Shown: piece after piece, positions 1 to 5,233 of the stretch | How positions within the stretch are numbered: position 1 is the stretch's first letter | Layout: every line of letters starts with the position of its first letter | Origin: Cylindrotheca closterium | Lineage: Eukaryota; Bacillariophyta; Bacillariophyceae; Bacillariales; Bacillariaceae | Reading direction: 5' to 3' | DNA length: 12,426 bases | Assembly (NCBI GenBank): GCA_933822405.4 | Contig: CAKOGP040001965.1 | Coordinates: 1-12,426, forward strand | The notes under the pieces: generated by a model | What the model was told of the DNA's origin: nothing | The model's database searches: none | Seen by the model: the letters and a program-made list of their open reading frames with translations, nothing else | Made by a program: the position numbers and the translations under genes

Positions 1-213
1 CTTGTTTGTCTTGAAGTAAGCTGATCTTCGCATGTTCTCGTTGAGCTTTGCAGAATAGAGAATCTTGTTTTGGGCCATCTCTGTTTCTCTTGCAACAGCT
101 TCAGTTTGAGTTGGAGCGTTCAATCTTGGAGCAATCACATTGAAGTTGATTGACTTCCCATTCCAAATAGATTTCACCATGTCTTCCAAGCACTTCAATC
201 CGGAAGCTTGGAT
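1..213 (-). pseudogene. Reversed gag 5' fragment (copy A)
   Basis: Read on the minus strand, this matches the forward gag at about 2664-2875. The shared peptide wording includes INFNVIAPRLNAPTQTEA and NKILYSAKL. It is the tail of the larger reversed gag block seen whole at 7255-8035, here cut by the window start. The minus strand keeps a 10-bp segment (about positions 184-193) that the forward gag copies have lost between GAAG repeats. It ends at about 213, where a gag piece of the opposite orientation begins. A Gag remnant by homology to its neighbour; not expected to make a protein. Confidence 0.85.
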
Positions 214-308
214 ACGTGTGACTCCTCATAAAGTCAAGAGCAATTCAAGTTCAACAGTTGTGAAACATCCATTTTCAACAAAAGATGAAAATGATGGAAA
301 GGCAAGAT
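214..308 (+). pseudogene. 95-bp gag piece in forward orientation (micro-inversion, copy A)
   Basis: Nearly identical to forward gag 2534-2628, which encodes the Ser-rich N-terminal stretch containing VKSNSSSTVVKH. It lies between two segments (1-213 and 318-540) that match the retrotransposon in reverse orientation. In a simple reversed copy it should also be reversed, so it appears to have been flipped in place. The leader between LTR and gag is missing on this side. Confidence 0.8.
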
Positions 309-317
309 GCCACAGAG

Positions 318-540
318 ACAAAAGTGAGTTGAACAATTTTCCCTTGGAAAATCCCTTGTTTACAGAACTCAATTTGACTTCTATGATGATTCTGTGTTGA
401 ATGCAGTACTTTGAGACATCTTGTATTATTCCCTACTGCATCGTACACAACATCAATATCCCCCTTGCATACGGTCATCCCCTTTTTGTGTGGATATAGA
501 TTGTCCGACAGACTTGCGTCCAGCAAACTTGCGTTGAATT
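318..540 (-). repeat. Reversed partial LTR (copy A)
   Basis: The reverse complement aligns with about 2012-2234 of the forward LTR with scattered substitutions and small changes. Shared landmarks are two ACGCAAGT copies, AATGCAGTAGGGAATA, GATGTCTCAAAGTACTGCAT and ACAAGGGATTTTCCAAGGGA. Both LTR ends are missing. With the forward LTR at 1911 it forms the arms of a large inverted repeat around the element at 556-1591. Short translations across it on either strand are incidental. Confidence 0.85.
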
Positions 541-555
541 TTTTAAGATTCCTAC

Positions 556-604
556 ATCGCGGGACAAAATAAAATGAAAAGGGGGAATTCCCACTGCGTC
601 ATTG
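556..604. repeat. Left terminal inverted repeat (copy A)
   Basis: Pairs with 1542-1591. The perfect core is 571-596 against 1550-1575 and contains the palindrome GGGAATTCCC. Outside it there are a few mismatches and a one-base shift at 560/1586. The sequence just outside (538-553, TTAAGATTCCTAC read forward) is matched in reverse at 1658-1674, after about 70 extra bases on the right. The inverted homology may therefore have been longer before an insertion. Confidence 0.85.
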
Positions 605-640
605 GAGAACGTCATCCCCCTGACATTTTCTGAGTACATC

Positions 641-724
641 TGAGTTATAACTCACATGTTTAAGTTATAACTTAACGCCATGAGTGATAACTCAGGATTC
701 CGTTGTGATTTGAGTTATAACTCA
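641..724. promoter_or_regulatory. Array of four 14-bp palindromes (copy A)
   Basis: TGAGTTATAACTCA at 641-654 and 711-724 is perfect. TAAGTTATAACTTA (661-674) is a perfect variant, and TGAGTGATAACTCA (681-694) has one mismatch. Start-to-start spacing is 20, 20 and 30 bp, all whole helical turns. A possible half site, TGAGTAC, sits 10 bp before the first. The fourth palindrome is enclosed by CGTTGTGA (701-708) and TCACAACG (732-739). This looks like a binding-site array for a dimeric protein, perhaps a transposase. The function is inference. Confidence 0.75.
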
Positions 725-738
725 GAAAAAGTCACAAC

Positions 739-750
739 GACCAATTGGTC
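739..750. repeat. 12-bp perfect palindrome (copy A)
   Basis: GACCAATTGGTC immediately follows the hairpin arm that closes the palindrome array. It may be one more site in the same cluster or chance. Confidence 0.6.
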
Positions 751-917
751 ATCCGTGCCCATAAGTCCCTCTTTGATAAATCATCACATAATTAATATGT
801 CATTAATACTTAAAGTGAGAAATAACATAGATTTTCCAAAGCTAAAAATATAATTTTATATCTCCGAGCATGTCAAAATTTGTGATCAGTGTCCCAAAAA
901 TACTCGGTCTGAACATT

Positions 918-932
918 TGCCGGGTGTTCCTG
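918..932. repeat. 15-bp direct repeat, first copy (copy A)
   Basis: TGCCGGGTGTTCCTG occurs here and again at 1190-1204, 272 bp apart inside the inverted-repeat element. The second copy leads directly into the T-arm-like hairpin. Confidence 0.7.
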
Positions 933-936
933 TGGC

Positions 937-1000
937 TGAGGGAAAAATACTTCCCTCACCTGCGGGTGCTGAGGGAAAGTGAGGGAAAGTAAGGGAAAGT
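937..1000. repeat. Hairpin followed by three 10-bp tandem repeats (copy A)
   Basis: TGAGGGAA (937-944) pairs with TTCCCTCA (951-958) across a six-base loop. Then come a small CACC/GGTG hairpin and three tandem units, GAGGGAAAGT, GAGGGAAAGT and AAGGGAAAGT, at 971-1000. The repeat unit is the same GAGGGAAA as the hairpin arm. Confidence 0.75.
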
Positions 1001-1189
1001 AATAGAATCCTCATGGGGAGAGAAGGTCATTTGGATAGATCCTTAGCCAATCAAATAACCAAAAAAGTTTTTGGAAAATTCAAATGTTAAGTATCATTTA
1101 CTTGATGCGGCCCGCAAGGACATAAAACGAGTCGTCCAAATGACTCAAATAGTCTGTCCGTTACTCAAAACAATGGAAAATCCTTGATC

Positions 1190-1227
1190 TGCCGGGTGTT
1201 CCTGCATATGGGTTCAAATCCCCATAT
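1190..1227 (+). other. Direct-repeat copy plus tRNA T-arm-like hairpin (copy A)
   Basis: The second TGCCGGGTGTTCCTG (1190-1204) is followed by a hairpin at 1206-1227. ATATGGG pairs with CCCATAT around TTCAAATC. The segment GGTTCAAATCC (1211-1221) is close to the RNA polymerase III B box. I could not fold a full tRNA upstream: no D-arm, anticodon arm or matching acceptor was seen. A tRNA or SINE relic is possible, chance is too. Confidence 0.35.
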
Positions 1228-1240
1228 TGTACCCAAAAGC

Positions 1241-1252
1241 TGCAAATTTGCA
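1241..1252. repeat. 12-bp perfect palindrome (copy A)
   Basis: TGCAAATTTGCA, self-complementary over 12 bases, 14 bases after the T-arm-like hairpin. Function unknown. Confidence 0.6.
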
Positions 1253-1480
1253 TTGTGGCTAATCAAATGAAGGCTATCTTGCTATTGCACACGCATGCAA
1301 TTGTTTTGTGTCCGCAATTGAACGGGGTCGGCCTTCACAGAAGCCTGCCAATGAAACGATGGCAACACTCTTTCAAGAATACGATTTGATCTACATTACT
1401 ATCAACACTCTTGTAATAATATATTGATTATATTTATGGTTTATCAGATACAGCAATATTAATAACTGTTAAAAGTTAAT

Positions 1481-1547
1481 GTATTGAAATGTATCAAAAT
1501 GTATGGAAATGTATTGAAATGTATTGAAATGCAATGAAATGCAATGA
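1481..1547. repeat. 10-bp tandem array next to the right inverted repeat (copy A)
   Basis: Six full units and a partial seventh based on GTATTGAAAT: GTATTGAAAT, GTATCAAAAT, GTATGGAAAT, GTATTGAAAT, GTATTGAAAT, GCAATGAAAT, GCAATGA. It abuts the right terminal repeat, the place where transposases of several families bind subterminal repeats. The period is one helical turn. Confidence 0.85.
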
Positions 1548-1591
1548 GACAGTGGGAATTCCCCCTTTTCATTTTAATTCATCCCTGCGAT
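1542..1591. repeat. Right terminal inverted repeat (copy A)
   Basis: Reverse complement of the left repeat; begins directly after the 10-bp tandem array and includes CAGTGGGAATTCCCCCTTTT. Confidence 0.85.
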
Positions 1592-1896
1592 ATTTAACGC
1601 GATTTCCTGCAACTAGTTGTGGGAACAGATTTTTTCCAAAAATGCCCACAAATAGTTGTAGGAATCTTAAAAAATAGTTGTGGGAAATTCCTACAACTAG
1701 TTGCGTTGCTTAGCTGTACAAAAACAATTAGAGTTTCATATGTAGTTGTATAATTTTTAGTCAGTACATGTCGTTGTTTTGTGCGTAGAACGGACAGTTT
1801 TTCAGAGAATGGATAGTTTTCCCATAATTCCAAAAAAAAAATTAGAGTTGTGGGAAACTTCCCACAACTACAATTAGAGATGTGGGAAACTTCAAA
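1592..1896. repeat. Cluster of TTCCCACAACT hairpins (copy A)
   Basis: About 300 bp without a gene, filled with the motif AGTTGTGGGAA and its complement: 1615-1625, 1654-1664 (one change), 1676-1686, 1688-1698 (reverse, one change), 1846-1856, 1859-1869 (reverse) and 1878-1888 (variant). The last perfect pair has 11-bp arms and a 2-base loop; 1676-1698 has a 1-base loop. CAACTAGTTG occurs at 1610-1619 and 1695-1704. ATTAGAGTTGTGGGAAACTT (1841-1860) recurs with one change at 1873-1892. This is probably nested small inverted-repeat elements. The minus-strand ORFs across it are incidental. Confidence 0.7.
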
Positions 1897-1910
1897 CAAT
1901 GGCAGGAGTG
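1897..1910 (+). promoter_or_regulatory. Polypurine-tract-like sequence before the forward LTR (copy A)
   Basis: CAATGGCAGGAGTG is identical to 7001-7014, where it lies between RNase H and the 3' LTR stub and acts as the likely plus-strand primer. A normal 5' LTR should be preceded by host DNA, so its presence here implies the LTR was once the 3' end of another copy lying upstream. Confidence 0.65.
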
Positions 1911-2419
1911 TGTTGGGATATGACATAAAATATGAGTTTTACATTCCAAAAAGAAACTATGCAAGTACAAAGGTTTTGACACGTACGATCGGACTTTGAT
2001 CGTGATGTCCGAATTTGACGCAAGTATGCCAGACGCAAGTCTGTTGGACAATCTACATCCACAGAAAAAGGGAATGACCCTATACAAGTGAGATATCGGT
2101 GTTGTGTACAATGCAGTAGGGAATAAGACAAGATGTCTCAAAGTACTGCATTCAACACAGAATTGTCGTAGAGGTCAAATCAAGTTCTGTAAACAAGGGA
2201 TTTTCCAAGGGAAAATCGTTGAACTCACTTTTGTGATTGAATCATCAATTCAAGCCAAATATTAATCAAATAGGAACAATTTCACTCAAAGTATACCTAG
2301 ACACAGGAGAACTATTGCCGTGAAAGTGTTGTACAGTCAATTACGAATGTAGATTGCAGAGAGTTTGTTCTGAGCGCTAAAGCCACTCATGATAGAGCAC
2401 ATTTTGCTTTATTCTAACA
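1911..2419 (+). repeat. Copia LTR, forward (copy A)
   Basis: Starts with TGTTGGGATATGACA, a typical copia LTR end that recurs at 7015. The right end is set tentatively at CTAACA (2414-2419), which mirrors TGTTGG, giving about 509 bp. No complete second LTR is present to confirm this, and I do not recognise a standard tRNA primer site just after it. Inside are two GACGCAAGT repeats (2017-2025, 2032-2040), a CGATC/GATCG hairpin (1986-2002) and a weak TATA-like CCCTATACAAG near 2079. As an LTR it would hold the promoter and polyadenylation signals; the exact sites are not resolved. Confidence 0.75.
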
Positions 2420-2483
2420 TTCAATCACAAAAGGCAACAAAACGAAAATACGTCAAGAACAGCACTGCCTTATCTACAAAGGA
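2420..2483 (+). other. Leader between LTR and gag (copy A)
   Basis: A short A-rich untranslated leader (TTCAATCACAAAAGGCAAC and onward). It should contain the reverse-transcription primer site, but no clear match to a tRNA 3' end was recognised. Confidence 0.5.
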
Positions 2484-3269
2484 GTGAGTGATTGGTTGAC
2501 GATCGGACGTTCTTCATCCGGTGCTGGAAGAGGACGTGTGACTCCTCAGAAAGTCAAGAGCAATTCAAGTTCAACAGTTGTGAAACATCTTTTTTCAACA
2601 AAAGATGAAAACGATGGAAAGGCAAGATCGTCGTACGAAGACGCCGAAGAAAGAGTGATTGACTGCATCCAAGCTTCTGGAATGAAGACATGGCGAAATC
2701 AATTCGAGATGGAAAGTCGATCAACTTCAATGTGATTGCTCCAAGATTGAACGCTCCAACTCAAACTGAAGCTGTTGCAAGAGAAACAAAGATGGCCCAA
2801 AACAAGATTCTCTATTCTGCAAAGCTCGACGAGAACATGCGAAGATCAGCCTACTTCGAGACAAACAAGAGAACCGTCAAAAGCGAATCAAAAGTTCTTT
2901 GCTATGAAGCAAGGAACAACAGAAAATTTGATGCATTTCAATTCTTGAGACAGGCTGAAGTCCTGCAAGATCTATATGGCGTGGCCTGGTTCCAAAATTT
3001 GGCAGTCAAGACGAAAGCGATTGCTGCTATTGCTAGCACCAATACTGCTGCTCAAAACAAATTCAAGGATGATATCTTTGAAGCCGTTCTGCAACTGCGA
3101 TTGAACGAGAACAGCTCCTCTGATGCTGGATCTTCAGACGAACTATTGCAGAGAATTGGATTATTATCTAAAGACGGTCAGCAAAGCACAAGATATGTTG
3201 AAGATTCACATGGATGTGATTAAAAATCCTAGAGTGAACCTCTACCAAGGAAAAGACCAACCTAATAAA

Positions 3270-3370
3270 GGTAAAGGTAAAGGTAAAGGTAAAGGTAAAG
3301 GTAAAGGAAAAGGAAAAGCAAAAGGAAAAGGAAAAGGAAAAGGAAAAGGAAAAGGAAAAGGAAAAGGAAA
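3270..3370 (+). repeat. Lys-Gly coding hexamer array (copy A)
   Basis: Tandem GGTAAA then GGAAAA units, about 17 in all with one GCAAAA variant, encode alternating Gly-Lys. The basic tract sits just before the zinc knuckle and would be expected to bind nucleic acid. Copy B has 42 bp fewer (seven units). Confidence 0.9.
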
Positions 3371-3405
3371 GAGGAAAGAGGAAAGAGGAAAGAGGAAAGA
3401 GGAAA
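3371..3405 (+). repeat. (GAGGAAA)5 heptamer repeat (copy A)
   Basis: Five exact 7-bp units. Since 35 is not a multiple of three, the array throws the downstream zinc knuckle out of frame. The reversed gag block lacks it and runs from Gly-Lys straight into the knuckle in one frame. Both forward copies have five units. Confidence 0.9.
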
Positions 3406-3786
3406 CCGAAGGATGGAAAGAAGGCAGCATGTTATGTGTGTGGCAACGAAGACTATATGTCTCCAAAATGCCCAGACAGACTGTTACCAAAGATGGATTG
3501 GAAGAATCAGGATCAATATGTCAAGTATAGGAAGAAGCTCAATCTTAATCAGACTGCAGCAACTGTCCCAGCTACTGTTCCAGCTGTAGTTCCTGGAGCT
3601 TCAGCATCACAAGTGGAGCATCAAGTGTTGCGGGAAGCGTTAACACACCTTTGCAACTTGCTGGTACTACAGGTAATCAAATGATGCAAGTTCCTTCTGG
3701 AATGCAGATCATGCAGATTCCAACTCAAGGTGGCGGCACTGTTACTGTCCCTTATTCTATGAATGCTAACGGTGAGATTGCGTTCA

Positions 3787-4315
3787 GTTTGAATGCAACT
3801 CAGCCGACAAGGCTTCAGTGGTGCTCAATTGCGCCAAGGGTTTGATGCAACTCAAGCTCAAACTCCACAGGTCCTGAAGACTGGCTATTACAATACGTCA
3901 AATGTCTTGAACAATGCTATCAAGGGAAAGGATGAGAATGACAATAATGTCTATCTTATTCCATGTCCTGCTGGTACGACAAATGTCAAACTTCAAACCG
4001 ACTGGCACTATGCTAGTGAAGATGAAGATGTGCCTGATCTTGCTACTGAAGCAGATCGAGGTCTGCAGTTTATTCAAAGCCGCAGAAAGCAAAGAGATCC
4101 ATTTGGGCTGTACAGTCATGTCATCATGGACAGTGGTTGCACAAACACCACCATCATGGACTCTGTCATGCTGAGAAGGAACTTGACATGCACACTAACG
4201 TGGGCAGCAGAGTTCTTGGAATTGCCTTGCTATGCGCGAGATGATTGCTGCGGGATACCGCAATACTATGGATACTGATGCTGACAATGCTTTTATTGTG
4301 CATTGTGAAGCGTAA
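3787..4315 (+). pseudogene. Copia protease region, broken (copy A)
   Basis: The aspartic protease would cleave the Gag-Pol polyprotein. One frame (3793-4278) runs from an acidic linker (DENDNNVYLIPCPAGTT, ASEDEDVPDL) into MDSGCTNT, where Asp-Ser-Gly at 4129-4137 is the catalytic motif. Downstream, two deletions relative to copy B (54 bp after 4217 and 7 bp after 4226) remove most of the C-terminal flap region. The remaining MDTDADNAFIVHCE wording appears in another frame, ending at TAA 4313-4315. Entry into this frame from gag needs a shift near 3788, where copy A has one more T than copy B. Confidence 0.75.
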
Positions 4316-4439
4316 GGGTGTGTATGTGTTGGAGCAACTTTGAGCGAATGTCAAACCAGGTGCCAAAGAGACAAGTGCGATGTACCGTTGCCAGTTAAGC
4401 AACTTAAATAATCAACCCCATTTCGAACTTTCTTCAAAC
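4316..4439 (+). other. Unassigned junction where the integrase core should be (copy A)
   Basis: About 120 bases between the protease end and the integrase tail. All forward frames are short and none shows an HHCC zinc finger or a D-D-E core. In an intact copia element roughly a kilobase of integrase lies here, so this is probably the scar of a large deletion. No recognisable feature otherwise. Confidence 0.55.
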
Positions 4440-4951
4440 AAACAGAATGGATATGCTGGGCTGCTGCCAAAGGTGTTACTTCCATGAAGTTCTTTGATAA
4501 GAAGAGAGATTTGGAGACATTTCAAGATGGCGATCAAATCGCAGGAGTGGATGACAAGGAACAAGGTTACTTAGAGGAAGCCTTTGATCAGGACTATGAA
4601 CCTGAAGATGAAGATGAACGTGATTTCAACCTACATGGACAATTTGATGATATCGATGACTCCAAAAGAGAAGAGCTCTTGGCAGATGCAGACAATGATG
4701 TCAATGATATGCCAGAACTCACTGTCAGATTCCAAGGAGATGATGACTATGAATCAGACGACGATTCAGGTGATGAAGGCAATGAAGAGGAAGAATCTAT
4801 TGTGGCCGATTTGGATCACCATCAAGAAAATGTTGATAGAGGAACCGATGATATTGGGAGCCTCGTTACTGATCTGGAGGACCTACAAGAGCCGCCAGAA
4901 GAAGAGATTGTATTTGAGCCTGAAGAGCCTCAAGTAGCAAAAGTCACTTGA
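4440..4951 (+). pseudogene. Integrase C-terminal tail and acidic linker
   Basis: An open frame from 4484 to a TGA at 4949-4951, readable slightly upstream. It begins with KFFDKKRDLETFQDGDQIAG, which I take as the tail of integrase. It then becomes extremely acidic (EPEDEDERDF, DDDYESDDDSGDEG, EEEIVFEPEEP), like the variable linker between integrase and RT in copia elements of algae. The frame continues after the stop with SGQTYARATM, so the TGA probably replaced an Arg CGA. There is no catalytic residue, so it cannot integrate DNA. The length without stops is notable in an otherwise broken element. Confidence 0.6.
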
Positions 4952-5233
4952 TCTGGGCAAACGTATGCGCGAGCTACAATGTCTGGGCTGAACCTTTCTC
5001 AAGTTCCAAAGAGACCAAGAGAATGGCCTTTGAGCAGGAGTGGCAGTTCTGCCAATAAGAACAAGAATCAAGTTGCGACAAGACGCAAGCATCGAGAAAG
5101 AGAATTGAAACTGTTGAAGAGCAAGTTACAATCTGGTATTCATACCAAAGAAGGAAGTCGCAGTACTAAAGACAGTAAGCTATCCTTGAAGCACAGCACA
5201 ATCTATGTTTCCAACAGATTGGGAATGAGATGA
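4952..5233 (+). pseudogene. Basic linker between integrase tail and RT
   Basis: Same frame as the acidic linker, reading from SGLNLSQVPKRPREWPLSRS to a stop at 5233. The stretch is Lys/Arg/Ser-rich. Bases 4974-5167 are also present in reverse at 7058-7254. Near 5180 the genuine frame seems to shift, because AILEAQHNLCFQQIGNE is readable in the frame that leads into RT. Confidence 0.55.

Larger units (their letters stand above)
556..1591. mobile_element. Non-autonomous element with terminal inverted repeats (copy A)
   Basis: About 1,036 bp bounded by imperfect inverted repeats of roughly 49 bp (556-604 and 1542-1591), including a perfect 26-bp core. No ORF of useful length lies inside, so it is best read as a MITE-like or internally deleted DNA transposon. 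The interior is AT-rich and holds a palindrome array (641-724), a hairpin plus 10-bp repeats (937-1000), a tRNA T-arm-like hairpin (1206-1227) and a 10-bp tandem array against the right end (1481-1547). I could not find a convincing target-site duplication, so exact ends and superfamily are unknown. Confidence 0.7.
2484..3786 (+). pseudogene. gag: Copia gag, broken (copy A)
   Basis: Gag forms the virus-like particle and packages element RNA. The reading is split over several frames. 2484-2735 is the Ser-rich N-terminus and opens with GTG rather than ATG, so the true start is unclear. 2690-3223 carries the NFNVIAPRLNAPTQ and EVLQDLYGVAWF regions. 3123-3370 leads into a Lys-Gly array. A zinc knuckle CYVCGNEDYMSPKC lies at 3430-3471, then a Gln/Pro/Ser-rich tail. 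Compared with the reversed gag at 7255-8035, this copy has lost about 10 bp (near 2686), about 164 bp (near 2881) and about 17 bp (near 3091). It has also gained GAGGAAA repeats, so the knuckle is out of frame with the Lys-Gly array. A further frameshift lies near 3605. Non-functional. Confidence 0.8.
1..4577. repeat. Composite repeat unit, copy A (first 4.6 kb)
   Basis: This stretch recurs in the same orientation at 7823-12426, with an offset of 7822 bases at the left. I saw no difference over the first 3.1 kb. After that the offset changes through a 9-bp duplication, a 42-bp repeat contraction, a 1-bp indel and two deletions (54 and 7 bp in copy A), ending at 7849. The unit combines inverted retrotransposon pieces, an inverted-repeat element and most of a forward copia body. 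It is either a real tandem duplication or two haplotypes placed in series by the assembly; the sequence alone cannot decide. Confidence 0.95.

Noticed and set aside
140..400. 86-codon forward ORF, repeated at 7962-8222
   Set aside because: It crosses reversed gag, the flipped gag piece and the reversed LTR, so it is a chance frame over three rearranged pieces. Its recurrence only reflects the unit duplication.
641..724. CRISPR-like array
   Set aside because: Only four 14-bp palindromes with 6-16-bp gaps, far too short for repeat-spacer units, and the setting is eukaryotic.
1140..1235. Functional tRNA gene around the T-arm-like hairpin
   Set aside because: No acceptor, D or anticodon stem could be paired upstream, and the T-loop geometry is imperfect.
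536..1600. TTAA or TTTAA target-site duplication (541-545 and 1593-1597) that would make the element piggyBac-like
   Set aside because: The two copies lie at unequal distances from the inverted repeats and the regions are AT-rich, so the match is not convincing.
1594..2141. Overlapping minus-strand ORFs of 79-110 codons, repeated at 9416-9963
   Set aside because: They cover the hairpin cluster and the LTR antisense, show no domain-like pattern, and are conserved only because the whole unit is duplicated.
2420..2440. Primer-binding site for initiator tRNA
   Set aside because: The sequence after the proposed LTR end does not show the expected complement to a tRNA 3' end that I could recognise; the LTR end itself is uncertain.
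3242..3490. Minus-strand Pro-Phe repeat protein opposite the Lys-Gly array (also 11073-11279)
   Set aside because: It is the complement of the GGAAAA/GGTAAA array, and the gag sense strand explains it.
3898..4402. Minus-strand ORFs opposite the protease region
   Set aside because: Complement of the coding strand with no recognisable motifs; the forward strand carries the Asp-Ser-Gly protease signature.
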